Of a stretch of 51,114 bases of DNA, positions 1-8,473 are shown in pieces. Each line of letters begins with the position of its first letter. Positions within the stretch are counted from its first letter, which is position 1. The position numbers were made by a program, and so were the translations under genes. The notes below the pieces were generated by a model. That model made no database searches and was not told where the DNA came from. It worked only from the letters and a program-made list of their open reading frames with translations. Source of the stretch: Verrucomicrobiota bacterium (GTDB lineage: Bacteria; Verrucomicrobiota; Verrucomicrobiia; Limisphaerales; J093); the NCBI GenBank assembly GCA_029556615.1, contig JAKQDD010000131.1, forward strand, positions 1 to 51,114, in the 5' to 3' direction.

Positions 1-15
1 ACCTCCGAAGAGTAG

Positions 16-1011
16 TTGACGAATCCGAGCGTCGCTTCGCTCCGAGTAACTGTCCGGCAAACTCCGGAGCGCTGTCCGACATCGGCCGGATTCCTGTCCG
101 GATCAAATCGGAATCCGTGTCCGATTTCATCGGAATGCGCATCGAAGGACATTCTGGGGCTCATCGGGCTAATTGCTGGTCTCATCATCCTCGCTAACGT
201 TGCCTCTCCGGAATCCAAGGCCATTCTGCACGCGGTGCTTTCGGTGCTTTTTGTGCTGGCACTTTTGGGGGCCGCGGCAGCCTTGCTGTACTGGGTTTTC
301 AAGCCGCGTCGCAGGAACCCAGAGCCCGTTCATCCTCGCCTGCCATGCTCGGTCATGTCCCTGGACGCTGCGAGCATCGACGCCGTACTGCACGCGTCGG
401 TTGCGCCTGCACAGAATAGCGGTGTTGCGCCCGCCAACCGCTCCAGCTCCGCCATAAACTTGCGGCAGGCCCTGCACGAGATCGCCTGGTTCATGTTCGA
501 GAAGCTGCTGGCGCTTGCCTGGCAGAAGGTGGGCTATGAGGTCGTGCGTGAGGGTGGCGCTCGAGCCGACGGCGGGATGGACCTCCGAATCACACGGGGC
601 GGAGAAACCCTCGCCGTCCAATGCAAGCATTGGAGCTTCCAGAAGGTCGGCGTGCCGCAAGTACGCAACTTCGTGGGGGCATTGACGATCGCCGGTCTCG
701 AGAGCGGGATCATCATGACCCTTCGTGGAGCGCACGATGAGGCTCGCGAACTTGCGGCGAAGCAAGGAATCACGATTCAGACCGAAGCCGATGTGGTGGC
801 CTTGCTGGAGCAGGCGTGGGCGGACTTTGATCCGACATTTCACCTGATCCTCTTGGACCGACGGAAGTTCTGTCCGAGATGCGAACGCGAGATGGTCCGG
901 CGCACGGCACGACCGGGGCGTGGAACTGGCGAAGAGTTCTGGGGTTGCTCAGGCTACCCGAGGTGCCGATACACCATGCCAATCCTGCAATCGGAACGTG
1001 GTTGCTTCTGA
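16..1011 (+). CDS. Mrr-type restriction endonuclease with topoisomerase zinc finger
   Basis: Two hydrophobic segments lie at about residues 46-65 and 69-92. They are followed by an Mrr-like PD-(D/E)xK nuclease domain at about 155-265, with the DGGMDL motif and the VQCKHW motif that supply the acidic residues and lysine of the active site. The C-terminus has a CPRCE...WGCSGYPRCR four-cysteine zinc ribbon of the topoisomerase I type. Families with this order are predicted membrane-anchored nucleases that cut foreign or modified DNA. The start is uncertain: a stop at 13-15 directly precedes a TTG at 16, and the first 40 codons read through a tandem palindromic repeat. The 5' end may therefore be damaged, or a non-canonical codon near 154 may be used. 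Confidence 0.75.
   Translation: MTNPSVASLRVTVRQTPERCPTSAGFLSGSNRNPCPISSECASKDILGLIGLIAGLIILANVASPESKAILHAVLSVLFVLALLGAAAALLYWVFKPRRRNPEPVHPRLPCSVMSLDAASIDAVLHASVAPAQNSGVAPANRSSSAINLRQALHEIAWFMFEKLLALAWQKVGYEVVREGGARADGGMDLRITRGGETLAVQCKHWSFQKVGVPQVRNFVGALTIAGLESGIIMTLRGAHDEARELAAKQGITIQTEADVVALLEQAWADFDPTFHLILLDRRKFCPRCEREMVRRTARPGRGTGEEFWGCSGYPRCRYTMPILQSERGCF
51..134. repeat. four tandem ~22 bp palindromic units
   Basis: Units start at 51, 73, 95 and 118. Each begins TGTCCG and ends about 18 bases later in CGGA, so each is a small imperfect palindrome. The spacing of 22-23 bp places them on about the same face of the helix every two turns. A similar dyad (TCCGAGC...GCTCCGA) lies just upstream at 24-46. 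They could bind a multimeric regulator or be decayed repeat DNA; the function is unknown. Confidence 0.6.
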
Positions 1012-1060
1012 TGTCCGAGCTTCCCGCGCAATACACGAGTCCTGGACATGTTCTCGTGAT

Positions 1061-1093
1061 CCCCTCTCCCCGAGCGCAGCCGAGGGGCGAGGG
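1061..1093. repeat. REP-like GC-rich imperfect hairpin
   Basis: CCCTCTCCCCGAG faces CGAGGGGCGAGGG across a short loop, about 50 bases after the Mrr-type gene. It resembles repetitive extragenic hairpins and may also end transcription of that gene. No T-tract follows. Confidence 0.4.
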
Positions 1094-1183
1094 CACAGGA
1101 CGAGCGAAGGTGACCGGTGAGAATCGGCGAGCGAGTCCTGCTGCTTCGGCGCTGCATCGTTCACCTCTGACCCGAATCCTCTC

Positions 1184-1948
1184 ATGAACCCCGCACAGTT
1201 GCGCTTCTGGGCTGACCCCCAGCCGATCGTTGATCGTCTGGGCAAAGTCTTCTTCCAGCAACTGCCGCGGCGCCCGGGTGTCTATCGCATGTACGGCACT
1301 GGAGATTCGGTCCTCTACGTCGGCAAGGCGCGCAACCTCAGGCATCGCCTCGCTAGCTACCGGGTGGCGAATCCGGACCGCCTGCCCCGTCGCTTACTCC
1401 GACTGCTCACCCAGGTCGAGCGCATCGAGTGGGAGACGTGCGCCGACGAAGCCGCAGCGCTCCGGCGCGAAGCGGAACTGCTGCTGTCCCTCAAACCCCG
1501 GTTCAACCGTGCCGGCGTCTGGCCCAAACCGCAGCGGTTCCTCGCCTGGCGGGTGTGCCCGGACGGACTCGAACTCGCGATCAATGCTCAGCCGGAACCA
1601 GGCTGGTCCGCCGTCGGCCCCTACGGGGCGCAGGTGACCTGGATCCACCGTGCGCTGGTCCGCCTGCTCTGGTGCCTGATGCAACCGGAGTGCGGCTTGA
1701 CCGGCATGCCCGCCGGGTGGTTCAACGGCAGGCAAGGCACACAAGTGGTGATCCCGCCGAGTCCAGCGAAATCGATGGACGCCGGCATCGAGTTCCTGAG
1801 GCTCTTGGCCGCCGGCGCCTGCGAGCAGGCCGCGCGCCGTCTGCCGCCGGCCGAGAGTGGATTCGAAGGGGCTGTCCGCGACGAGGATTGGACGCTTGTG
1901 AGTGAGCATTTCAGTCGCCCGGAGGCGGTGGCTTCAGCCCTGTCTTAG
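1184..1948 (+). CDS. GIY-YIG nuclease-domain protein
   Basis: Residues 25-105 form a GIY-YIG fold as in the N-terminal half of UvrC: RPGVYRM, then VLYVGKARNLRHRL with the conserved Tyr, Gly, Lys and Arg, then a downstream Glu in the EAELLLSLKPRFN region. The remaining 150 residues match no domain I recognise. The protein is much shorter than UvrC (about 600 aa) and lacks UvrB-binding and helix-hairpin-helix parts, so it is more like stand-alone UvrC/Cho-type nucleases. The start is an ATG at 1184. It lies among other nuclease genes, so either DNA repair or defence is possible. Confidence 0.75.
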   Translation: MNPAQLRFWADPQPIVDRLGKVFFQQLPRRPGVYRMYGTGDSVLYVGKARNLRHRLASYRVANPDRLPRRLLRLLTQVERIEWETCADEAAALRREAELLLSLKPRFNRAGVWPKPQRFLAWRVCPDGLELAINAQPEPGWSAVGPYGAQVTWIHRALVRLLWCLMQPECGLTGMPAGWFNGRQGTQVVIPPSPAKSMDAGIEFLRLLAAGACEQAARRLPPAESGFEGAVRDEDWTLVSEHFSRPEAVASALS

Positions 1949-2306
1949 GTGTCAACCGCGCGGAGCTGAACCGTTGCCTTCTCCTGCAGTTCTTCGACGC
2001 CCCGCATCCGACGGAGCGTACGCCCAAATCCGCACGTAGGCGTCCGTTGCGGCTCAACGTTCTGGGGTTGAGCAAGCTCGAGAGCCGCCCAGCCAGGGGT
2101 TTCCGCGGATTTGGATACCCGCCCCAAGGACGAGCGCCTCCCCTCGATTGTCTATACCCCCCGCTGGGTGCGGGACTCCCCGGAGCCGACACCGCACCCG
2201 CCATTCAAGCCCAAGACCCATCAGGAGCCGATGGCGAACAGTCGAGCCACAAGCGTTAGGCGAGGATCCGGGGCACGACTGGGGTCTTGACTGCGCGACA
2301 GGACGG
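1949..2306. other. intergenic region, no supported gene
   Basis: These 358 bases lie between convergent genes. I see a 7 bp inverted repeat, GCTCAAC/GTTGAGC (2052-2058 and 2067-2073), that could act as a weak terminator, and nothing else I can support. Confidence 0.4.
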
Positions 2307-4580
2307 TCATCCGTTCTGAATCCCACCCTCGGCGCCCAATACCGCAACGAACTCCGCGACCACCTTCAGCGCGCCAGCATCAGCGGTTTCGATGACGATA
2401 GGAGAAAAATCGGGATTGAGCGGCTCGAGGACGATGCGTCGGTGTCTGAATTCTCCCTCATCATTAACCACCTTATCACTCGAATACCGTTTCACCGTGA
2501 GCTGGCCGCCAGTTTCCGGATCCACTCCGGTGCGAAGGCTCACCAGCACGATGCGGCCCTGTCGCGAGCCGGCCAGCGCTTCGCCACCCCGGAACAAACA
2601 GCAAGAACCATCGGGAATCAGTGGCTCCATCGAGTGTCCGCGGACACGGATGCTGAACATGTCCCGCGTCACTCTGCGGCCCGTCACACGGATCCATGCG
2701 TGATGGTCGTGCGAGTCGACGGCAGGCTGTTCCGGTCCGAAGTTCCCGGCTGCGGCTTCCGGTTCGTAGAACGGCACGCAAGTGGTGAACCGCTCGGCGT
2801 CAGACGGATCGAGCAGGATCAACTCGAGTCCGTGAGCACCCGGGGATTCGCCTGCAGCCGCAACCTGCGAGTGGACCGGCGCCGAGCGTCGTCTTCTTGC
2901 AGACTCTCGTCCCGGTTCCCATCGCTCCACGCCCCGTTGAATGGCGGTGTACTCGATCGCTTCCGACACGGCGTTGAACAGGCGGTTCTCCCAATTCGAG
3001 CGTGTGTCGCCTTCTGGCCCCAGGAGTCTGCCGATCTCGAAAACGAAACGATCCGGATGACCTTCACGCATGAGGGTCCAGTAACCAACGATGCAGTCCT
3101 TGCGCCGCTTGAATAGGGAACGCGTGGGAAGCCGATCCCGCTTATCGTTGTTCGCGCACCGAGAGGCGGGCAGCAGGTTCCAAAGGTCATTATTGCGCCA
3201 CAGGGCGAAAGGGATCGCATGATCGACCTCAAACGACTCGCGCAGATCGCGGTCGGTCCACACGCAGACCTTCGCCGCGAGGGCGGCGTAAAGGCTGCGC
3301 GCCGCGCCGACGTCTCGTTCGGGGATGGGGGCCGCCAGCAGTTGGTCGATTACCTGGCTTGGTCTGAGTGCACCTTGGGAGATCTCGGCGGTCAGCTCCG
3401 CCCAGTGCAGAACCGTGGCGTTCGCGATCCAGTTGCCCATCATCGACAGCTCGCGCCAGAGGTCGGCGTCCAACACCACGCTCCGGGTGGTCACATCATA
3501 CGTGAACGTGCCGGAACCCCCGCCACCCGCGTAGTACACCGGTCCCGCTCGGATCGTATCGCAGAGTCTGGCCAGGACGCGTCTGTGGGTCTTGACCGCC
3601 CGCAATGACAACTCGTTGCTCCGGTAGTCCACCGTGAAGCCGCACAGTCCGCCCGCGCCTCGGTACAGCCGGATCAACTCCTCCAACTCGGCCCGAAACG
3701 CGACCGGCTTGCCGCACCCCGGTCGCTCGCCCCGCTTCTGCGGGATGAACGTGGTTGACTCGAACAAGGGCCAGAAGTACTCGAGCCATTTGTCGGCGAT
3801 GAGCCGCAGCGGAATAGCCACGCGATCTTCAGGCAACCAACGGGCCGCGTGATAGCTGCTGGTGGCCAATTCCGCCAAGGCACGGAACAGCGCGGGTTTG
3901 TACGTCGCGTCCTTCTTGTCCCGGTTCAGGATGGCCTCGATCTTCTCGAGGCTGCGCGAACCGGCCCCTTGCAGAACAAACAACTGCGTCGCCCAACGCC
4001 GGTGTTCGCGGCCCAGCGAGTCCTCGGTATCCCACCGGTTCAGACGCTGGAAGCCGACCCTCTCGAGCAGAAAGTGCAGGTTTTCCGGCGTGACTTGGTT
4101 GAACAGCCGTCCGTCTTCATCGCGCTTGGTCGCTGGATCGATCGCCGGCCCTTCCAGGGGTGTGGACAGCAGCAGGCGCCCTCCTGGCTTGAGCACCCGC
4201 CGCAGGTTGAAGGCCGTGTCGAACAACGACTCTTCAGGAACGTGCATCAGGACGGCCCAGCACAGGAGACCGTCGATGCTGGCATCGCCGATCGTGGCAA
4301 GGTTCGGCAGCGAATCGATGGTAATCCTGCCCGCCAGTGCGCGATACCGCGCCTCGGCGACACGGCGCATCTGGACCGAGGCATCGACCCCGGCAGCGTC
4401 ATATCCGCAATCGATCAACGCCTTGAGATCCCGGCCCGAGCCGCACCCGACGTCCAGAACTCGGCTTCCCGGCACGAACGAAACGCCGAAGTAAGCGGCC
4501 GCAGTGCTGCTGGTGGCGGCATAGCGGCCGTCCACCGCATCGGCTTGTGCGTCGTAGAATCCAACGGTCCGCAGGTCCAT
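2307..4580 (-). CDS. methyltransferase-HNH nuclease-S24 peptidase fusion
   Basis: This 757-residue protein has three recognisable parts. Residues 1-210 are a class I SAM methyltransferase with motif I VLDVGCGSGRDL near 41-52. Residues 220-490 contain a helical region ending in an HNH-type motif (EVDHAIPF, then LWNLLP and NNDK; Asp-His at 453-454, Asn about 468). Residues 600-757 are a LexA/UmuD-like S24 domain with the catalytic Ser at 650 in GHSMEP and Lys at 697 in TVKRY. An Ala-Gly pair at 611-612 (EAAAGNFG) sits where LexA-family proteins cut themselves. The start at 4580 is preferred over 4622 because a purine-rich GGGGG tract precedes it. The gene is divergent from nurA-herA. Role (inference): a nuclease held in check or released by DNA-damage-triggered autoproteolysis. 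The methyltransferase belongs to a broad family and need not act on DNA. Confidence 0.8.
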   Translation of the reverse strand: MDLRTVGFYDAQADAVDGRYAATSSTAAAYFGVSFVPGSRVLDVGCGSGRDLKALIDCGYDAAGVDASVQMRRVAEARYRALAGRITIDSLPNLATIGDASIDGLLCWAVLMHVPEESLFDTAFNLRRVLKPGGRLLLSTPLEGPAIDPATKRDEDGRLFNQVTPENLHFLLERVGFQRLNRWDTEDSLGREHRRWATQLFVLQGAGSRSLEKIEAILNRDKKDATYKPALFRALAELATSSYHAARWLPEDRVAIPLRLIADKWLEYFWPLFESTTFIPQKRGERPGCGKPVAFRAELEELIRLYRGAGGLCGFTVDYRSNELSLRAVKTHRRVLARLCDTIRAGPVYYAGGGGSGTFTYDVTTRSVVLDADLWRELSMMGNWIANATVLHWAELTAEISQGALRPSQVIDQLLAAPIPERDVGAARSLYAALAAKVCVWTDRDLRESFEVDHAIPFALWRNNDLWNLLPASRCANNDKRDRLPTRSLFKRRKDCIVGYWTLMREGHPDRFVFEIGRLLGPEGDTRSNWENRLFNAVSEAIEYTAIQRGVERWEPGRESARRRRSAPVHSQVAAAGESPGAHGLELILLDPSDAERFTTCVPFYEPEAAAGNFGPEQPAVDSHDHHAWIRVTGRRVTRDMFSIRVRGHSMEPLIPDGSCCLFRGGEALAGSRQGRIVLVSLRTGVDPETGGQLTVKRYSSDKVVNDEGEFRHRRIVLEPLNPDFSPIVIETADAGALKVVAEFVAVLGAEGGIQNG

Positions 4581-5080
4581 ACTGGCGCCCCCCTTCCAGA
4601 GCGGAGCGGCCGGGCGTTCCAACGGTGGACACTACCCTGCTGAGCCAGAAGGCCTCAAGAGATGTTTGGGCCGGCTGGAAATGACAGCGGTAACGAGGTC
4701 AGACATCGAGTATTCCCAGTTCCGCCCTCCTCCGACGAACGAACACCGCCTGTTGCGCCTCGTCCTCCGTCTGTCCCCCCGGTTTCCTCTCCAGCCCACG
4801 GAGCAGCGCCGCCGCCCGGATCAGCACCGGCTGGAACAGTCTCCGCCCCCGGGAACACGGATCCTCAACCGCCGCGCCATGCCTCCGACCTCCTCGGCTT
4901 TGCCGACAATGTCGATTGTCAATTGCTGGCTCCATTGCGCTCCCCTTCGAAGATTTCCAAGCGTCTGGGCAATGCGTTCGATGCTCGCTGTGTTGACCGC
5001 GAGGCCGCGCCGTCGATGCGCGCTGCAGGGGTCGTGTTTTCCTGTTCTTTCGGTGCCGTGGCCGGTACAAGTGGGTCCCG
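4581..5080. other. divergent intergenic region
   Basis: This 500 bp region separates the methyltransferase-HNH-S24 gene from nurA and must hold promoters for both directions. I could not pick a convincing -35/-10 pair. A possible small minus-strand gene lies inside it (4699-4935). Confidence 0.4.
4699..4935 (-). CDS. possible small protein upstream of the fusion gene
   Basis: A 78-codon frame starts at an ATG at 4935 with a GGGGAG ribosome-binding-like sequence just upstream. Its second half has the strong G/C third-position bias of true genes here (LFQPVLIRAAALLRGLE and on), while the first half is arginine-rich and less convincing. It reads in the same direction as the methyltransferase-HNH-S24 gene and ends about 120 bases before it. 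I do not recognise a family. It may be a real accessory protein, a gene fragment or chance. Confidence 0.3.
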   Translation of the reverse strand: MEPAIDNRHCRQSRGGRRHGAAVEDPCSRGRRLFQPVLIRAAALLRGLERKPGGQTEDEAQQAVFVRRRRAELGILDV

Positions 5081-6163
5081 ATGCAACTGTCGGCAGAGAG
5101 GCTGGAACGGCTCCAGCGGAGCCTCGGACTGGCACTCGATCAGGAATGGCCCCAACTGACGGCCGCACAGAAGCGATTGGCCCGGCTTCGCCCAACGTCC
5201 ATCGCTGCGCGCCCTGCCTCCTCGACTCCCTTGCTGGTCGTAGCCACCGTGGCCACCGACGGCGGTGAGAACAAGCTGAACCTGGATCCGATCCGAGTCC
5301 AAGTGGTGCGGGTCGCGGACAGTCTCGGCGAGATTTACTTCGAGGACTTCATCGCCGGCTCGCTCGCGCCGGAGGAGATCCTCCAGTTCTTCTCGGAGTC
5401 CAATGAGAAGCTCCATCGGTTTCTCGCGTACCTCCAACTGGAGCCGGACCAGTTGCTGCCCCGTTCGGATTTCCAGCGGAGCCAGTTGCTGTCGATGCTC
5501 CGCGAACTGATGGAGTGGGCAGCGCTGCTGAAGCTGGCCAGCCAACCGCCCGCCAAGCTGCTGATCCGCGATGGCTTGCTGCGCAGCGTGCTGCTCACGG
5601 ACCTGGTATTTCACCGGCTTCGGGTGAAGTTCGAGGCATTGACCGCCAAGCACGGACATCTTCTGGTCGGCGTCGCCAAACGCTCGCGGGTGCTTAGCTA
5701 CCTGTCCGTGGCCTTGGGCCTCACCGAGAGCTTTGGGGGGGGCGACCCCGCCTACCTGGCCGTCCCCGAGGAGCTGGAGCGTGAGGCGGCGCCGTCGCAA
5801 TATCGATGGATCGGCAGCCGGGCGATGGGACTCCTCCACATCGCCCGCCTGGACCGGGGCGAGAGCGTACCGCTGATGCCCGTCGACATCGCGGAGTGGC
5901 AGGGGAATCGGGTCGCGGAGGCCATGTTGCTGCTGCAGGAATCGGCACGGGCCAGCTTCCCCCTGCGGGGGTATCCGCAGGCGCTCGTGCAGGCCCATGA
6001 ACACGCTCGCTTGGGCGGGTTGGAGATTGAGATGCTGGAAACACTGCTGCTGCAGCAAGTCGCCCGACGCGACCCAGCCGTGGGCCAGACGGCCCGACAA
6101 CTGATGCTGCTGGGCAGACAACTGAGCGAGGGAATTGAGGACCATGAGCACGACGGCGGTTGA
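5081..6163 (+). CDS. NurA-domain nuclease
   Basis: The 360-residue protein has the NurA layout. A first acidic motif (VATDGG, near residue 65) is followed by a second motif, RDGLLRSVLL, then GHLLVGVAKRSRVL, and a C-terminal MPVDIAEWQ...LVQAHEHARLG segment typical of the family. NurA is a Mn-dependent nuclease that docks on a HerA hexamer and resects DNA ends in archaea; bacterial pairs are found in phage-defence loci. Here it is directly followed by a HerA-like gene overlapping it by 20 bp, so the two are translationally coupled. Domain similarity is clear from several motifs, but catalytic competence is inferred. Confidence 0.75.
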   Translation: MQLSAERLERLQRSLGLALDQEWPQLTAAQKRLARLRPTSIAARPASSTPLLVVATVATDGGENKLNLDPIRVQVVRVADSLGEIYFEDFIAGSLAPEEILQFFSESNEKLHRFLAYLQLEPDQLLPRSDFQRSQLLSMLRELMEWAALLKLASQPPAKLLIRDGLLRSVLLTDLVFHRLRVKFEALTAKHGHLLVGVAKRSRVLSYLSVALGLTESFGGGDPAYLAVPEELEREAAPSQYRWIGSRAMGLLHIARLDRGESVPLMPVDIAEWQGNRVAEAMLLLQESARASFPLRGYPQALVQAHEHARLGGLEIEMLETLLLQQVARRDPAVGQTARQLMLLGRQLSEGIEDHEHDGG

Positions 6164-7751
6164 ACTGTACGCCCCGGCCGCGCCGGTGGGGTTGCTGAAG
6201 GGCTTCTCCCCGGTACCACACCAACTCGAGGTCGAGGTCGTGGTTCCCCATCACGACGGCGGACTGCCGGGGTTTGGAGAGTTCCTCCTGGTCGAACTCA
6301 CTCCCACCGAGGCGGTTGTGGGACGCGTCAGCCGCTACCACGCGGCCGGACAACTGGCGACAGAGCGCGGCGACGCCTACCTGGTCGACCTTGCGAAGAC
6401 CCAGGACACCGTTCCGGCGCCGCTCATGCGCCAGATGCTGCGCTACAACCTCAAGATGCAGTTGCTCGGCCAACTCCAGGTCGAGCCGCAACACGCGGAG
6501 GTGGTCAAGGGTGACGTGTATGTGGACTTCGGTGATTTTCCGCCCCAGGACATCGTCGCCGCGTTTGTCTCGGCGGAGAAGCAGGAAACGGTGTTCGCGA
6601 ACTTGTTGCGCAGCCTCGAGTGGAGCGCTTGGAGAAGGCTGGTTGCCCTGTTGGCAACGGACGGCTATAGGGCCGATGAGCAGGAGATCGCCAAGCTGCT
6701 GGGCTACAAGCCGCGCAAGGACGATGTCAGCCTGGGCGCCATCAAGAACAACCTGGTCCCGCCCCTCCGCCGGCTGCACCAGTCCGGCGCGACGCTTGGC
6801 AAGAACCTCATCGAGGAACTGAAGCAGAACCGAGTCGTGATCGCTGATGTGTCGCTCCTCGGCGGCGAGGACGGCCTCGCGATCACCGGAATGCTGTTGC
6901 GGCGCATCTTCCAGCACAATGTGCGGCATTTGACCGACGTGGCCGGACAGACGGTTCGCTGCCTCGCCATTCTGGAAGAGGCCCAGACGATGTTGGGCGA
7001 GAGGACCCTCGATGACCGCAATGTGTTCGTCCGCTGGGTCAAGGAGGGGCGCAAGTACGGGCTCGGCTGCGTGCTGGTGACTCAGCAGCCGAGTTCGATC
7101 TCCAATCAGATCATCAGCCAAGACGACAACTTCTTCGTCTTCCACCTGCTGAACGAGAACGACCTGCAAACCCTCAAACGGCACAACGCCCATTTCAGTG
7201 ATGAAATCCTCGGTTTCATCCGAGCTGAACCGATCCGTGGCAACTGCTATTTCTGGAGCGCCCCCAGCCAGCCCTTCGTGCTCCCTGCTCGCGTGTGCAA
7301 CTTCGAGAGTGTCTGCGAACGCCCCGTGCCTTCGGCCGCGGCGGCGCCGGCGGCGAAGCCCGATTCCAAGCGACTCAGCGGTCTCACCGCCCGAGCCGTT
7401 CACGAGGCGCTCGTATCGGGCAAACGGGTCTGGCTCTACCCCGTGAGCAGCCTGCACGGGAAGAAAGAGTCTGGACTGGTTGCCTTCAGCCGCGATTACC
7501 TGCAGGAGGCCGTGGCGAAGAAGCTCACCGTCGACGCCGCCTTCCGGGCTATGGCGGACGGCGACTTATGGCTCCGGGACCGGTTGCCGCTGGAAATCGA
7601 GACAGTGCTGACGCGACACAAGCTGCGACAGGGCTACGCCGTGCTGGCGGGGACATCGCGCGCAGTCTGGGTGTTACCCCAGGCGGAGATCAAACTTCAG
7701 AAGGGCAAGGTCGTGCAATCCGAGCCAGTCGACGTCCTCGAGAAGATGTGA
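6144..7751 (+). CDS. HerA-like ATPase lacking a visible Walker A
   Basis: The N-terminal 130 residues look like the HAS barrel of HerA/FtsK-clade translocases. A DUF87-type core follows: the PPQDIVAAF...EKQETVF region, VVIADVSLL, a Walker-B-like CLAILEEAQ, and the sensor VLVTQQPSSI. The stretch that should carry the P-loop (G-x-x-G-x-G-K-S/T) between the barrel and about residue 150 is absent, and the frame is open throughout. About 140 C-terminal residues form an extra domain I do not recognise. The start at 6144 (ATG with GAGG upstream) overlaps the end of nurA. It would be expected to form a ring with NurA. Without a P-loop it may be a dead subunit, may use another ATPase, or may be a deletion derivative. 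Confidence 0.7.
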   Translation: MSTTAVELYAPAAPVGLLKGFSPVPHQLEVEVVVPHHDGGLPGFGEFLLVELTPTEAVVGRVSRYHAAGQLATERGDAYLVDLAKTQDTVPAPLMRQMLRYNLKMQLLGQLQVEPQHAEVVKGDVYVDFGDFPPQDIVAAFVSAEKQETVFANLLRSLEWSAWRRLVALLATDGYRADEQEIAKLLGYKPRKDDVSLGAIKNNLVPPLRRLHQSGATLGKNLIEELKQNRVVIADVSLLGGEDGLAITGMLLRRIFQHNVRHLTDVAGQTVRCLAILEEAQTMLGERTLDDRNVFVRWVKEGRKYGLGCVLVTQQPSSISNQIISQDDNFFVFHLLNENDLQTLKRHNAHFSDEILGFIRAEPIRGNCYFWSAPSQPFVLPARVCNFESVCERPVPSAAAAPAAKPDSKRLSGLTARAVHEALVSGKRVWLYPVSSLHGKKESGLVAFSRDYLQEAVAKKLTVDAAFRAMADGDLWLRDRLPLEIETVLTRHKLRQGYAVLAGTSRAVWVLPQAEIKLQKGKVVQSEPVDVLEKM

Positions 7752-8051
7752 CGGAAGGAGCCCTGAACGACTTTCGCTACATCCCCAAACGATGACCCCG
7801 GGGCCTTACCAATCAGTTGCATGCCGGCGTCGGCTCGCTTCGCCTCGCAGAACCCAGTTCGACATCCTCTGACAGTCGGCCTCCCGTCGTCTGCTGTCGG
7901 CATCGGTCGGCGCCGTATGGCACGGCCCGACCGCTACTGGCTCCGCGCCAAGATCACTCGGAAGCCGATCATGTAATGTCCTTTGCCCAAGCCAAGCCAA
8001 TCCGAGTAGAACCGGAAAGCTGAACGGCACTGGTCTGTTGCGCTGGCCCAA
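7752..8051. other. intergenic region, no supported gene
   Basis: Only very short frames are present, such as 15 codons from the GTG overlapping the end of the HerA-like gene (VTEGALNDF). They could be remnants of a lost gene. I see no repeat, promoter or RNA gene I can support. Confidence 0.35.
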
Positions 8052-8267
8052 GTGCCACCGCGGTACTATCGTCCCGACGAGTTCCAGAGCCGATTGTTCG
8101 ACTGGGCGTGGGAAGATCCGTCCGGCGGCGAGGTCGAGCGTGGGAAACCGCGGAAGCGGGCCATTAGTCTGGACGCCGCTCAGTTGAGCGAAGAGGAACG
8201 TAGCAAGCGCGAAGGCGAGATGCTCAAACGCATTGCGGATGCGATGAAGCACCGGCCGGGGGGGTAG
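8052..8267 (+). CDS. small hypothetical protein
   Basis: A 71-residue, charged protein starts at a GTG. The N-terminal half is rich in aromatic residues (YYRPDEFQSRLFDWAW). The C-terminal half looks helical with many Glu, Arg and Lys residues (LSEEERSKREGEMLKRI). Codon use resembles that of neighbours. It matches no family I know and could be the tail of a decayed gene. Confidence 0.4.
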   Translation: MPPRYYRPDEFQSRLFDWAWEDPSGGEVERGKPRKRAISLDAAQLSEEERSKREGEMLKRIADAMKHRPGG

Positions 8268-8473
8268 ATTCCGGTTTCGTCGCCAGGGCGGCGCATCGCG
8301 GCGCAAGGCAGAAGCAGCCGCTTCCGCAGGCACAACGTCGATCGAAATTGCTCGAAACGGGCGCGCACGAGCGTCCCGAAGATCAGGGTCGTTTCTCCAT
8401 CGGCGGTCGGGAGCACGGTCCTGTCGCAGCCTGGCCAACCTGACGGGCAACCACCAACAGCCGGCCACGCCGG

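Noticed and set aside
51..134. CRISPR array
   Set aside because: The units are only 22 bp apart with no room for spacers, and no cas genes are present.
5721..7457. 578-codon minus-strand frame opposite nurA and the HerA-like gene
   Set aside because: It is the shadow of two genes with recognisable motifs; no domain is visible in it.
8180..8416. 78-codon minus-strand frame (LPTADGETTLIFGTLVR)
   Set aside because: No family or start context could be recognised, and it overlaps the small plus-strand frame at 8052-8267.
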